Origin: Flavimobilis soli
GTDB lineage: Bacteria; Actinomycetota; Actinomycetes; Actinomycetales; Cellulomonadaceae
Assembly: GCF_002564025.1 (NCBI RefSeq)
Contig: NZ_PDJH01000001.1
Span: forward strand, 2,728,001-2,792,000
Length of the DNA stretch: 64,000 nt
Reading direction: 5' to 3'
Shown here: piece by piece, positions 36,117 through 46,503 of the stretch
Layout: each line of letters begins with the position of its first letter
Numbering within the stretch: position 1 is the stretch's first letter
Notes under the pieces: generated by a model
Seen by the model: the letters and a program-made list of their open reading frames with translations, nothing else
The model's database searches: none
What the model was told of the DNA's origin: nothing
Program-made: the position numbers and the translations under genes

Positions 36117-37820
36117 ATGGCGAGCGACGACGCGATCGACATCAAGCCCAGGTCCCGGCAGGTCACCGACGGCATCGAGGCGACGGCCTCGCGCGGCATG
36201 CTCCGCGCCGTCGGCATGGGCGACGACGACTGGGACAAGCCCCAGATCGGCGTCGCGAGCTCGTGGAACGAGATCACGCCGTGCAACCTGTCGCTCGACC
36301 GCCTCGCGAAGGCCGTGAAGAACGGCGTCCACGCGGGCGGTGGCTATCCGCTGGAGTTCGGGACGATCTCCGTCTCCGACGGCATCTCGATGGGCCACGA
36401 GGGCATGCACTTCTCACTGGTCTCGCGCGACGTCATCGCCGACTCCGTCGAGACCGTGATGATGGCCGAGCGTCTCGACGGTTCCGTCCTCCTCGCAGGC
36501 TGTGACAAGTCGCTGCCCGGCATGCTCATGGCCGCAGCGCGCCTCGACCTCGCATCCGTGTTCCTCTACGCCGGCACGATCGCACCCGGCTGGGTCAAGC
36601 TCGAGGACGGCACCGAGAAGGACGTGACCCTCATCGACGCGTTCGAGGCGGTCGGCGCGTGTGCCCGCGGCCTCATGAGCACCGAGGACCTCGGCCGCAT
36701 CGAGCGGGCGATCTGCCCGGGTGAGGGAGCGTGCGGCGGCATGTACACCGCCAACACGATGGCATCCGTCGCCGAGGCGATGGGCATGTCCCTGCCCGGC
36801 TCCGCTGCGCCGCCGTCCGCGGACCGACGCCGCGACTCGTTCGCGCAGCGCTCCGGCGAGGCCGTCGTCGAGCTGCTGCGGCGCGGCATCACCGCGCGGC
36901 AGATCATGACGAAGGAAGCGTTCGAGAACGCGATCGCCGTCGTCATGGCGTTCGGCGGATCGACGAACGCCGTGCTGCACCTGCTTGCGATCGCGCACGA
37001 GGCCGAGGTCGACCTGACCCTGGACGACTTCCGCCGCGTCGCCGCGAAGGTTCCGCACCTCGGCGACCTCAAGCCGTTCGGCCGCTACGTCATGGCGGAC
37101 GTCGACCGCATCGGGGGAGTGCCGGTCGTCATGAAGGCGCTGCTCGACGCCGGGCTCGTCCACGGCGACTGCCTCACCGTCACGGGCCGCACCGTCGCGG
37201 AGAACCTCGCCGACGTCGCGCCACCCGACCCGGACGGCAAGATCCTGCGCGCGCTCGACAACCCGATCCACCGCACGGGTGGCATCACGATCCTCGAGGG
37301 CTCGCTCGCCCCGGAGGGGGCCGTCGTGAAGTCCGCGGGCTTCGACACGGACGTGTTCGAGGGCACGGCCCGTGTCTTCGAGCGGGAGCGCGCTGCGCTC
37401 GACGCCCTCGAGGACGGCACGATCCAGGCGGGCGACGTCGTCGTCATCCGCTACGAGGGCCCGAAGGGCGGGCCCGGCATGCGCGAGATGCTCGCGATCA
37501 CCGGGGCGATCAAGGGGGCGGGCCTCGGCAAGGACGTCCTGCTGCTCACCGACGGCAGGTTCTCCGGCGGCACGACCGGTCTGTGCGTCGGGCACGTCGC
37601 GCCCGAGGCCGTCGACGCGGGCCCGATCGCGTTCGTCCGCGACGGCGACCGGATCCGTCTCGACGTCGAGAACGCGCGGCTCGACCTGCTCGTGGACGAC
37701 GCCGAGCTCGCCGCACGCAAGGAAGGCTGGGCACCGTTGCCCCCGCGCTTCACGCGCGGTGTACTCGCGCGCTACGCGAAGCTCGTGCAGTCGGCGTCCG
37801 CAGGGGCCGTTCTCGCCTGA
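36117..37820 (+). CDS. ilvD: Dihydroxyacid dehydratase, second and divergent type
   Basis: 567 residues, about 50 shorter than the neighbouring enzyme and not a close copy. Likely cluster cysteines lie in [29 protein letters not shown] and [16 protein letters not shown]. The [14 protein letters not shown] form with one Cys is that of the actinobacterial/plant [2Fe-2S] branch. [20 protein letters not shown] is conserved. The frame is open upstream, but homology and the -10 box place the start at ATG 36117. It may be the oxygen-tolerant biosynthetic enzyme or act on a sugar acid; its place in front of ilvB favours branched-chain amino acids. Confidence 0.88.
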   Translation: MASDDAIDIKPRSRQVTDGIEATASRGMLRAVGMGDDDWDKPQIGVASSWNEITPCNLSLDRLAKAVKNGVHAGGGYPLEFGTISVSDGISMGHEGMHFSLVSRDVIADSVETVMMAERLDGSVLLAGCDKSLPGMLMAAARLDLASVFLYAGTIAPGWVKLEDGTEKDVTLIDAFEAVGACARGLMSTEDLGRIERAICPGEGACGGMYTANTMASVAEAMGMSLPGSAAPPSADRRRDSFAQRSGEAVVELLRRGITARQIMTKEAFENAIAVVMAFGGSTNAVLHLLAIAHEAEVDLTLDDFRRVAAKVPHLGDLKPFGRYVMADVDRIGGVPVVMKALLDAGLVHGDCLTVTGRTVAENLADVAPPDPDGKILRALDNPIHRTGGITILEGSLAPEGAVVKSAGFDTDVFEGTARVFERERAALDALEDGTIQAGDVVVIRYEGPKGGPGMREMLAITGAIKGAGLGKDVLLLTDGRFSGGTTGLCVGHVAPEAVDAGPIAFVRDGDRIRLDVENARLDLLVDDAELAARKEGWAPLPPRFTRGVLARYAKLVQSASAGAVLA

Positions 37821-37961
37821 CGTCAGCCGACGGTGACGACGCCCGGCTCGTAGCCGGCGATGACGCGGCGGCTGTCGTCGTCATGATCCGATCCTCCCCG
37901 TGCCGCGCCCGAGGCGGACGGACCAGCACGTCTTAGGGCGTGAGACCTGCCCGCCTGATGT
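37821..37961. other. Intergenic stretch before the ilvB leader
   Basis: About 140 bases between the second dehydratase and the ilvB promoter. Only short frames with no recognisable product are present on either strand, and I see no terminator hairpin of note. Confidence 0.5.
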
Positions 37962-37990
37962 GTGACATCGGCGAGGGGGAGGCGTAGTGT
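37962..37990 (+). promoter_or_regulatory. Promoter of the ilvB leader
   Basis: GTGACA (37962-37967), 17 bases, TAGTGT (37985-37990). Transcription should start at about 37997-37998, exactly at the GTG of the leader peptide. The TAGTGT box and 7-base spacing are identical to those of the sugar operon (17231). Confidence 0.65.
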
Positions 37991-37997
37991 GTCGACC

Positions 37998-38039
37998 GTG
38001 CAGACGATCCTCGTAGTACTTCCCGGGCGCGCAGCCTGA
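37998..38039 (+). CDS. ilvB leader peptide (branched-chain amino acid attenuator), 13 residues
   Basis: GTG-initiated reading frame encoding MQTILVVLPGRAA, with Ile-Leu-Val-Val-Leu in residues 4-8. It begins at the predicted transcription start, so it is a leaderless leader peptide. It is followed by a hairpin with six T at 38073-38111 and then ilvB. Stalling at the Ile/Leu/Val codons when charged tRNAs are scarce would be expected to prevent formation of the terminator. GGGCGCGC (38025-38032) can pair with GCGCGC...CCC at 38064-38075, overlapping the terminator's 5' arm, and is a possible antiterminator (inference). Confidence 0.75.
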   Translation: MQTILVVLPGRAA

Positions 38040-38072
38040 CACCGGACACCACCGGTCGCAGCCGCGCGCTCA

Positions 38073-38111
38073 CCCCTCGATCGGCCCCACACGGGCACGA
38101 GGGGCTTTTTT
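38073..38111 (+). terminator. ilvB attenuator terminator
   Basis: CCCCTCG (38073-38079) pairs with CGAGGGG (38098-38104), with an inner GCCC/GGGC helix, followed by C and TTTTTT (38106-38111). It lies 33 bases after the leader stop and 80 bases before ilvB. T runs are very rare in this genome, so this is a strong intrinsic terminator within a leader. Confidence 0.85.
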
Positions 38112-38191
38112 ATGCCTCGGACGACCTGCCCCACCAGGCAGGGCCCCGGGGTGTCCTCGAAAGTCACAGCACCACAGCCAGGGAGTAACCG

Positions 38192-40057
38192 ATGGTCCAG
38201 GGTTCCCACCCGACGTCGCCGACGCCGGGAGCAGTCCCGAAGCCCGCGCCCTCACCGACGCAGGCCGCCCGCGCGCACGAACGCTCGAGGACGAGCGTCC
38301 CCGCGCGCGAGGAGATGACCGGTGCCGAGGCGATCGTCCGGTCGCTCGAGGCCGCCGGCGCGGACACCGTGTTCGGGATCCCGGGCGGCGCCATCCTCCC
38401 GACGTACGACCCGCTCATGGACTCCACCAAGCTGCGCCACATCCTCGTGCGGCACGAGCAGGGCGGCGGCCACGCGGCGCAGGGCTACGCGTACACCTCG
38501 GGCAAGGTCGGCGTCTGCATGGCGACCTCGGGCCCCGGCGCGACCAACCTCGTCACCCCGATCGCCGACGCCAACATGGACTCCGTGCCGCTCGTCGCGA
38601 TCACGGGGCAGGTCGGCGCGAGCTTCATCGGGACGGACGCGTTCCAGGAGGCCGACATCGTCGGCATCACGATGCCCGTCTCGAAGCACAACTTCCTCGT
38701 GACCAACCCCGACGACATCCCGCGCACGATCGCCGAGGCGTTCCACATCGCGCGCACCGGCCGTCCGGGGCCCGTCCTCGTCGACATCGCCAAGTCCGCG
38801 ATGCAGTCCCGGACCGTCTTCGAGTGGCCGACCGAGCTCTCCCTTCCCGGCTACCACCCGGTGACGAAGCCCCACACGAAGCAGATCCGCGAGGCCGCGA
38901 AGCTGATCGCGTCCGCGCGTCGCCCCGTCCTGTACGTCGGCGGTGGCGCGATCCGCTCGGGTGCGTCCGCCGAGCTGCGCAAGCTCGTCGACCTGTCCGG
39001 CGCGGCCGTCGTCACGACCCTCATGGCGCGCGGGGCCGTCCCCGACTCGCACCCGCAGCACCTCGGCATGCCCGGCATGCACGGCACCGTGCCCGCCGTC
39101 GCCGCGCTCCAGCGCGCCGACCTGATCGTCGCGCTCGGCGCCCGCTTCGACGACCGCGTGACGGGCAAGCTCTCGTCCTTCGCGCCGAACGCCCAGATCA
39201 TCCACGCGGACATCGACCCCGCCGAGATCGGCAAGAACCGCGCCGTCGACGTCCCGATCGTCGGTGACCTCAAGGAGATCATCGCGGACCTCGTCCCCGA
39301 GCTGGCCGCCGAGCACGAGAAGCACGGCAAGCCCGACCTCGAGGCGTGGTGGCGCCAGCTCGACGACTGGCGCGAGACGTACCCCCTCGGCTACACGCCG
39401 ACCGACGACGGCGCCCTCGCCCCGCAGTCCGTCATCACGAAGCTCGGCGAGATGGCCGGACCCGAGGCCGTCTACGTCGCGGGCGTCGGTCAGCACCAGA
39501 TGTGGGCCGCGCAGTTCATCCGCTACGAGCGCCCCAACGCGTGGCTCAACTCGGGCGGCCTCGGCACCATGGGTTTCTCCATCCCTGCGGCGATGGGCGC
39601 CAAGGTCGGCGACCCCGACCGCGAGGTGTGGGCCATCGACGGCGACGGCTGCTTCCAGATGACCAACCAGGAGCTGGCCACCTGCACGATCAACGAGATC
39701 CCGATCAAGGTGGCGCTGATCAACAACTCGTCGCTCGGCATGGTCCGCCAGTGGCAGACGCTCTTCTACGAGAAGCGCTACTCGAACACCGACCTGCACA
39801 CCGGGTCGGGGACCGCGCGCGTGCCCGACTTCGTCAAGCTCGCCGACGCCTACGGCTGCGTCGGCATCCGTGTCGAGCACGCCTCCGAGGTCGAGGCCGC
39901 GATCAAGCGCGCCCGGGAGATCGACGACCAGCCGGTGCTCATCGACTTCAACGTCTCGCGCGACGCGATGGTGTGGCCGATGGTCGCCGCGGGCGTGAGC
40001 AACGACGACATCCAGTACGCACGCGGCATCTCGCCCGCGTGGGACCGTGAAGACTGA
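38192..40057 (+). CDS. ilvB: Acetolactate synthase large (catalytic) subunit
   Basis: Condenses pyruvate with pyruvate or 2-oxobutyrate, the first common step of valine, leucine and isoleucine synthesis. It has 621 residues including a Pro/Ala-rich N-terminal extension of about 45. ThDP enzyme: [15 protein letters not shown], catalytic Glu in [19 protein letters not shown]/central domain, and the ThDP motif [19 protein letters not shown] through [24 protein letters not shown] precedes ATG 38192. It is controlled by the attenuator upstream and heads ilvB-ilvN-ilvC. Confidence 0.97.
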   Translation: MVQGSHPTSPTPGAVPKPAPSPTQAARAHERSRTSVPAREEMTGAEAIVRSLEAAGADTVFGIPGGAILPTYDPLMDSTKLRHILVRHEQGGGHAAQGYAYTSGKVGVCMATSGPGATNLVTPIADANMDSVPLVAITGQVGASFIGTDAFQEADIVGITMPVSKHNFLVTNPDDIPRTIAEAFHIARTGRPGPVLVDIAKSAMQSRTVFEWPTELSLPGYHPVTKPHTKQIREAAKLIASARRPVLYVGGGAIRSGASAELRKLVDLSGAAVVTTLMARGAVPDSHPQHLGMPGMHGTVPAVAALQRADLIVALGARFDDRVTGKLSSFAPNAQIIHADIDPAEIGKNRAVDVPIVGDLKEIIADLVPELAAEHEKHGKPDLEAWWRQLDDWRETYPLGYTPTDDGALAPQSVITKLGEMAGPEAVYVAGVGQHQMWAAQFIRYERPNAWLNSGGLGTMGFSIPAAMGAKVGDPDREVWAIDGDGCFQMTNQELATCTINEIPIKVALINNSSLGMVRQWQTLFYEKRYSNTDLHTGSGTARVPDFVKLADAYGCVGIRVEHASEVEAAIKRAREIDDQPVLIDFNVSRDAMVWPMVAAGVSNDDIQYARGISPAWDRED

Positions 40058-40072
40058 GAAGGGAACCCCACG

Positions 40073-41717
<1,645 letters not shown>

Positions 41718-41731
41718 TCCTCTGCACGGCC

Positions 41732-41767
41732 GACGGCCCGTCCGCACCTCGGTGCGGACGGGCCGTC
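41732..41767. terminator. Terminator of the ilvBNC operon
   Basis: GACGGCCCGTCCGCAC (41732-41747) pairs with GTGCGGACGGGCCGTC (41752-41767) around CTCG, a 16-bp perfect stem. It also stands at the end of the converging lipoprotein gene. Confidence 0.85.
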
Positions 41768-41796
41768 GTCGTTCCCGGAGCGGGCAGCCCGGGCGG

Positions 41797-42729
41797 CTAG
41801 AGCTCGAGCGTCGCGTCGGGCACCGAGTCCGCGAGGTCGCGGACGAAGCGTGCGGCGGGGGTACCCGTCTCGTCGAGCGCGACGAGCGCGCCCTCCTCGT
41901 CGACGGCGAGCGCGACCCCCTCGGACAGCGCGCCCCCGACGTCGACGCCGGAGCAGCCGATCGCCGTCTGCGCCCACGAGCCGGTGCGGAACCAACCGCT
42001 CGCCTCGAGCAGCCACACGCTGCCCTGGCCGTTGCAGCCGTCGCTGCCGGACCAGGTGCCGTCCGCGTCGAGCTCGAGCCACGAGCCTTCCGGAGCCGAG
42101 GGTGCGTGCCGGTCCGGGTACCAGCGTCCCGCGGTCACCTGCGAGATGGTCGCGGGGCGGAGACCGTCGGGCAGGTCCATGACACGGGCCGAGAGCATCG
42201 CCTCGAGCTCGTCGGTGAGCTCGGGGTCTGCGGCGAGCGACGGGTCGATGTCGTCGTGCTTCATAGGCTCCCCACCCGGGCGGAGGGTGGCGAGGCGTGT
42301 GCCTGCGGCGTCCTCGACGAGCATCGAGTCCGCCTCGGGGACGACGCGCGCCGCCGCCGCGAGCCAAGGCACCCCCTCGTCGAGGTCGCACTCGCCAGCG
42401 CCGCCCTGCAGGTGGGCGCGGACGGAGCCGCTCGGGCCGACGATGACCGCGTAGTCGGCGGTGCCGCACTCACGCCAGACAGTCCCGTACGTCCCGTTGA
42501 ACTGGAGGACGGCGCCGTCGTGCGACGACGTCGAGTCCTGCACGGTCCACGAGCCGACGAGCCGGGCCGCGACGGAGAGGTCCGAGCCGGACGGTGCGGG
42601 CGAGCTCGAGCCCGGCCCCGAGCCGGGGAGCGTCGACGGGTCCGCGCAGGCGCCGAGGAGCACGAGCAGGGAGACCGCCGGCACGAGGCGTGGCGTGCGG
42701 CGGGCCGGGCGAGGAGCATAGCGGGGCAT
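41797..42729 (-). CDS. Lipoprotein with META/HslJ-like domain(s)
   Basis: A 310-residue exported lipoprotein. Signal peptide [15 protein letters not shown] with the lipidated Cys near residue 25, then a Ser/Gly/Pro linker. The C-terminal half has a META-type core: [33 protein letters not shown] (with GSDGCN) and [12 protein letters not shown] weaker similar unit may lie in the N-terminal half ([29 protein letters not shown]), suggesting an old internal duplication. Function unknown; HslJ-like domains are linked to stress and outer-surface proteins in other bacteria. Its ATG shares the palindrome CATG with the frame on the opposite strand. Confidence 0.75.
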   Translation of the reverse strand: MPRYAPRPARRTPRLVPAVSLLVLLGACADPSTLPGSGPGSSSPAPSGSDLSVAARLVGSWTVQDSTSSHDGAVLQFNGTYGTVWRECGTADYAVIVGPSGSVRAHLQGGAGECDLDEGVPWLAAAARVVPEADSMLVEDAAGTRLATLRPGGEPMKHDDIDPSLAADPELTDELEAMLSARVMDLPDGLRPATISQVTAGRWYPDRHAPSAPEGSWLELDADGTWSGSDGCNGQGSVWLLEASGWFRTGSWAQTAIGCSGVDVGGALSEGVALAVDEEGALVALDETGTPAARFVRDLADSVPDATLEL

Positions 42730-43069
42730 GTCTCTTCTCTGTCTCGAGAGGTGGCGTTCTTGCGCGGACAGGTGCGCGCTGCGAAAGATCCCGCTCATGC
42801 GGGTCGAGCACGACGGCGCGTACGCCGTCGTGGCGTCCGACGGCGGCGCTCCCAAGCACCCGGTCTGGTACCACAACGTCGTTGCGCACCCCTTGGTGGA
42901 GCTGCGGGACGGACCGGTCCGCCAGGACATGGTCGCGCGCGCGGTCGAGGGGGAGGAGCGCGAGCTGTGGTGGCAGCGCGCGGTCGAGGCGTTCCCGCCC
43001 TACGCCGACTACGCGACGCGCACGGAGCGGCTGATCCCTGTGTTCGTGCTCGAGCCCGTCAGCGTCTGA
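42728..43069 (+). pseudogene. 5'-truncated deazaflavin(F420)-dependent nitroreductase-family gene
   Basis: Residues 22-113 match the C-terminal two thirds of the DUF385/Ddn-like family: [40 protein letters not shown] and [20 protein letters not shown]. The family's first 50 or so residues and its TG-x-x-SGK-x-RK core are missing from this frame. In the neighbouring frame the DNA reads [10 protein letters not shown] just before, and restoring about ten bases would join TGAR to LRKIPLM. This suggests a deletion plus loss of the 5' end. The ORF could still be translated from ATG 42728 or 42797, but F420 binding is unlikely to be normal. Confidence 0.65.
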
Positions 43070-43090
43070 CCATCCGGACCTCAGGACGAT

Positions 43091-43114
43091 CCGTCTCATA
43101 TTTTGGTGAGACGG
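43091..43114. promoter_or_regulatory. Palindromic operator candidate upstream of leuB
   Basis: CCGTCTCA (43091-43098), eight bases TATTTTGG, TGAGACGG (43107-43114): a perfect 8-bp inverted repeat with an unusually AT-rich centre. It lies about 27-50 bases upstream of the leuB -10 box, where an activator or repressor could bind. It could also act as a weak terminator for the truncated gene before it. Confidence 0.55.
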
Positions 43115-43140
43115 CCGTCCGTCGTTGCACTCCGGCGGCG

Positions 43141-43146
43141 TAGCAT
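43141..43146 (+). promoter_or_regulatory. -10 box of a probable leaderless promoter for leuB
   Basis: TAGCAT, six bases before ATG 43153. No Shine-Dalgarno sequence is present between them. Confidence 0.5.
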
Positions 43147-43152
43147 GCGTGC

Positions 43153-44196
43153 ATGACGCGCAACATCAATCTCGCAGTCGTCGCTGGGGACGGCATCGGT
43201 ATCGAGGTCGTCGAGCAGGGCCTCAAGGTCCTCGAGGCGGCCCTCGCCTCCTCCGACGTGAAGGTCGACCAGACCGCCTTCAACCTTGGTGCCAAGCGCT
43301 GGCACGCGACCGGGGAGACCCTCACCGACGAGGACCTCGCCGCGATCCGCACGCACGACGCGATCCTGCTCGGGGCCATCGGCGACCCGACCGTCCCGTC
43401 GGGCGTGCTCGAGCGCGGGCTCCTGCTCAAGCTGCGCTTCAGCCTGGACCACTACGTCAACCTCCGCCCCGGCAAGCTCTACCCGGGCGTGCAGTCCCCG
43501 CTCGCCAACCCGGGCGAGATCGACTTCGTCGTCGTCCGCGAGGGCACCGAGGGTCCGTACGTCGGCAACGGCGGCTCGATCCGCACCGGTACGCCGCACG
43601 AGGTCGCGAACGAGGTCTCCGTGAACACCGCGTTCGGCGTCGAGCGCGTCGTCCGCGACGCCTTCGCCCGGGCGCAGGCGCGTCCCCGCAAGCACCTCAC
43701 GCTCGTGCACAAGCACAACGTCCTCGTGCACGCGGGCCACCTGTGGCGCCGCACGGTCGAGGCCGTCAACGCCGAGTTCCCCGAGGTCACGACGGACTAC
43801 CTCCACGTCGACGCCGCCACCATCTTCCTGACGACCAACCCGTCGCGCTTCGACGTGATCGTCACGGACAACCTCTTCGGCGACATCCTCACCGACCAGG
43901 CCGCGGCCATTACCGGCGGCATCGGGCTCGCAGCGTCCGCGAACATCAACCCGGACCGCACCGCCCCCTCCATGTTCGAGCCGGTCCACGGCTCGGCGCC
44001 CGACATCGCAGGGCAGGGCAAGGCGGACCCGACCGCCACGGTCCTCTCGGTCGCGATGCTGCTCGCCCACCTGGGCTACGACGCCGAGTCGGCGAAGGTC
44101 GAGGCGGCCGTCGCGGCCGACCTGGCCGAGCGGGCCGGACGAGTACGGTCGACGGCCGAGATCGGCACCGACCTCGCGCAGCGCGTGGCCGACTGA
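43153..44196 (+). CDS. leuB: 3-isopropylmalate dehydrogenase
   Basis: Oxidative decarboxylation of 3-isopropylmalate in leucine synthesis; the same enzyme type can process 3-methylmalate in the citramalate route to isoleucine. 347 residues. [20 protein letters not shown] at the N-terminus, [20 protein letters not shown] (substrate Args), [35 protein letters not shown] (metal-binding Asp) and [18 protein letters not shown] (NAD site) are all present. Leaderless start likely. The palindrome 40-60 bases upstream may mediate regulation. Confidence 0.96.
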   Translation: MTRNINLAVVAGDGIGIEVVEQGLKVLEAALASSDVKVDQTAFNLGAKRWHATGETLTDEDLAAIRTHDAILLGAIGDPTVPSGVLERGLLLKLRFSLDHYVNLRPGKLYPGVQSPLANPGEIDFVVVREGTEGPYVGNGGSIRTGTPHEVANEVSVNTAFGVERVVRDAFARAQARPRKHLTLVHKHNVLVHAGHLWRRTVEAVNAEFPEVTTDYLHVDAATIFLTTNPSRFDVIVTDNLFGDILTDQAAAITGGIGLAASANINPDRTAPSMFEPVHGSAPDIAGQGKADPTATVLSVAMLLAHLGYDAESAKVEAAVAADLAERAGRVRSTAEIGTDLAQRVAD

Positions 44197-44290
44197 CCCT
44201 TCGGGCAGTGCCCTCGGCCGTCTTCACCAGGTAACGTCCGTTGTGGCGGGCTGCGCGCCGTGCGTGCCCGCCGGGTGAAAGGCCATAACG

Positions 44291-45418
44291 ATGAGCAACA
44301 CCAGCACCACCACCACCGCACCGCTCTCCGACGCCGCGGCGGCATTCGACGTCCGTCCCACCGACGCGCCGACGCCCGTCGAGCAGCGCGAGGCGCTCCT
44401 CGCCGCGCCGAAGTTCGGCACGGTCTTCACGGACCACATGGCCCGCATCTCGTGGACCGCCGAGGGTGGGTGGAGCGACCGGCGCGTCGAGAAGTACGGC
44501 CCGCTGCAGCTCGACCCCGCGGCCGCCGTCCTGCACTACGGCCAGGAGGTCTTCGAGGGCCTCAAGGCGTACCGTCACGCAGACGGTTCGGTCTGGACGT
44601 TCCGACCGGAGAAGAACGCTGCACGCTTCGCCGCGTCGGCTCACCGGCTCGCTCTTCCGCAGCTCTCGACCGAGGACTTCCTCGGGTCGCTCGAGGCGCT
44701 CGTCCGCACGGACCTCGACTGGGTGCCGTCGGGTGAGGAGATGAGCCTGTACCTGCGCCCGTTCATGTACGCCTCGGAGGTCTTCCTCGGGGTGCGCGCC
44801 TCGCAGGCGGTCGAGTACCTCGTGATCGCGTCGCCGACGGGCCCGTACTTCTCGAAGGGCGTCAACCCGGTCTCGATCTGGGTCGCCCAGGACTTCCACC
44901 GCGCCGGTGCCGGCGGCACGGGCGCCGCGAAGTGCGGCGGCAACTACGCCGCGAGCCTCCTGCCGCAGCAGGAGGCGGCGGACAAGGGCTGCGACCAGGT
45001 CGCCTTCCTCGACGCGTCAACCAACACCGCGTTCGAGGAGCTCGGTGGCATGAACCTCTTCGTCGTGGGTGCAGACCGCACGGTGTCGACGCCCGCGCTG
45101 ACGGGGTCGATCCTCGAAGGGGTGACGCGCGGCTCGATCCTCGAGCTCGTGACCGCTCGCGGCTACGACGTCCAGGAGCGCACGATCACGCTCGCTGAGG
45201 TCCGTCAGGGCCTCGAGGACGGCTCGATCGTCGAGCTGTTCGCGTGCGGCACCGCGGCAGTCCTGACCCCGATCGGCCGCCTCGCGGGCGAGGGCTTCGA
45301 CCTCACGGTCGGTGACGGCGCCTCGGGCGAGCTGACGATGTCGGTGCGCGGGGAGCTGACCGACATCCAGAACGGCAAGCGTCCCGACACGCACGGCTGG
45401 ATGTACCGCCTCGCCTGA
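44291..45418 (+). CDS. ilvE: Branched-chain amino acid aminotransferase
   Basis: Final transamination to valine, leucine and isoleucine; PLP fold-type IV. 375 residues. FGTVFTDHMARISWT, GPLQLDPAAAVLHYGQEVFE, YLRPFMYASEVFLGV, the PLP Lys in KCGGNYAASLLPQQEAADKG (near 215) and ELGGMNLFVV are typical of the long actinobacterial IlvE. It starts at ATG 44291 after GTGAAAGG and lies 94 bases behind leuB on the same strand, so it may share its transcript. A strong hairpin follows. Confidence 0.95.
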   Translation: MSNTSTTTTAPLSDAAAAFDVRPTDAPTPVEQREALLAAPKFGTVFTDHMARISWTAEGGWSDRRVEKYGPLQLDPAAAVLHYGQEVFEGLKAYRHADGSVWTFRPEKNAARFAASAHRLALPQLSTEDFLGSLEALVRTDLDWVPSGEEMSLYLRPFMYASEVFLGVRASQAVEYLVIASPTGPYFSKGVNPVSIWVAQDFHRAGAGGTGAAKCGGNYAASLLPQQEAADKGCDQVAFLDASTNTAFEELGGMNLFVVGADRTVSTPALTGSILEGVTRGSILELVTARGYDVQERTITLAEVRQGLEDGSIVELFACGTAAVLTPIGRLAGEGFDLTVGDGASGELTMSVRGELTDIQNGKRPDTHGWMYRLA

Positions 45419-45440
45419 CCGGCGAGCAGAGCACAGACGA

Positions 45441-45478
45441 AGCGCCCGGGCCCGTCCTCACGGACGGACCCGGGCGCT
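45441..45478. terminator. Terminator shared by ilvE and the converging secreted-protein gene
   Basis: AGCGCCCGGGCCCGTCC (45441-45457) and GGACGGACCCGGGCGCT (45462-45478) pair with one C-A mismatch around TCAC. An almost identical hairpin, including the same mismatch, occurs at 46444-46479. Confidence 0.8.
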
Positions 45479-45504
45479 CTGTCGTCAGCGGCGGAGAGCC
45501 GTGG

Positions 45505-46383
45505 CTACTTCTTGGTCACGCTGATGCTGCGGGCCTTGGTGGTCGCCGCCTGGCTCGTCTTCGTCTGGCTGACGACGGCGCGGATCTTGCCCTTCGCGGG
45601 GAGCTTCACCTTCGCCTTCCACACGCCCTTGCTGCCGACCTTCGTGGTCTTGATCGTCTTCCAGGGACCCTTGCCGTTCTTGCGGAACTGGACCTGGACC
45701 CTGGCGCCCTTCTTCACGGAGACGGCCTTGAAGCGGTCCTTCGGGTTCTGGAAGGTTGCCTTGCCGGAGACGGTGAACGACTTGTTCTTCTTGACCTTCG
45801 TGGGCGACGAGATCGTCGACTTCGACGGGGCGACGTTGTCGACGGTCACGCCGCTGACCTTGACCGTGTCGTAGTACGCGGGGATGCCCTGCGTGTAGTC
45901 GCCGTCCCTGGTCACGTAGACGGTGATGTCGAAGGTGCACCGGCCGGCGCCGTGGTACAGGTACATGAGCGAGGACTTCTTCTCGAGGCCGCGGCTCTTG
46001 AGCGCGGGCAACGTGAGCTTCAGGTCCCCGGAGATACGCTCCAGGCCGCCGGGCAGGGTGCCGCCCTTCGCGCACGTCGACGTGGCCGTGTAGCGCGGCG
46101 TGATGGTCACGGTCCACTCCGACGCCACGACGCTGCCGTCGGAGTGGCGGTACGGCTCCGGGACGTCCACCGCGATGACCATCCAGTCCTTGGTCGTGAA
46201 CTTACCCTTCTTGATCTTGACGTCCTTCGTCGTGACGCGGACCTTCGTGCGCAGGCCCTCGGCGGACGTCTCGGTCCCGGTGGCGCTCTTGTCGCTCGCG
46301 GCCGACGCGGGGGCGGCGGTGGCGAGGCCGAGCGCGACGCAGGCCGACAGCACGGCGGCGGCGCTCTTCGTGCGGAGGTTCAT
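45505..46383 (-). CDS. Secreted Lys/Thr-rich protein of unknown function
   Basis: 292 residues. Sec signal peptide RTKSAAAVLSACVALGLATA with an Ala-Pro-Ala-Ser-Ala cleavage region near residue 28. The mature part has an Ig-like N-terminal portion (DVKIKKGKFTTKDWMVIAVD, YLYHGAGRCTFDITVYVTRD) with two cysteines. It ends in a basic beta-rich portion with repeated KV-x-GK strands (PTKVKKNKSFTVSGKATFQN, GPWKTIKTTKVGSKGVWKAK) like bacterial Ig-like repeats in cell-surface proteins. No catalytic motif. Its neighbour at 46504 has the same architecture. Probably an exported envelope or matrix protein. Confidence 0.75.
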   Translation of the reverse strand: MNLRTKSAAAVLSACVALGLATAAPASAASDKSATGTETSAEGLRTKVRVTTKDVKIKKGKFTTKDWMVIAVDVPEPYRHSDGSVVASEWTVTITPRYTATSTCAKGGTLPGGLERISGDLKLTLPALKSRGLEKKSSLMYLYHGAGRCTFDITVYVTRDGDYTQGIPAYYDTVKVSGVTVDNVAPSKSTISSPTKVKKNKSFTVSGKATFQNPKDRFKAVSVKKGARVQVQFRKNGKGPWKTIKTTKVGSKGVWKAKVKLPAKGKIRAVVSQTKTSQAATTKARSISVTKK

Positions 46384-46443
46384 GGTGTTCTTGTTCCCCT
46401 GGTTCGTGCGGATCGCACGGGTCTGGTGGGCCCGCGCGCGGAC

Positions 46444-46479
46444 GCGCCCGGGCCCGTCCGCGCGGACGGACCCGGGCGC
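46444..46479. terminator. Terminator after the second secreted-protein gene
   Basis: GCGCCCGGGCCCGTCC (46444-46459) and GGACGGACCCGGGCGC (46464-46479) pair around GCGC with one mismatch. It lies directly after the stop of the 46504-47313 gene on the minus strand and is nearly a copy of the hairpin at 45441. Confidence 0.75.
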
Positions 46480-46503
46480 TCGGTCATCTCGTGGTGAAGA
46501 TCG

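Noticed and set aside
37823..38209. 128-residue minus-strand frame opposite the ilvB leader
   Set aside because: It runs across the ilvB promoter, leader peptide and terminator, shows no recognisable domain and has no ribosome binding site. The opposite-strand attenuator explains the region better.
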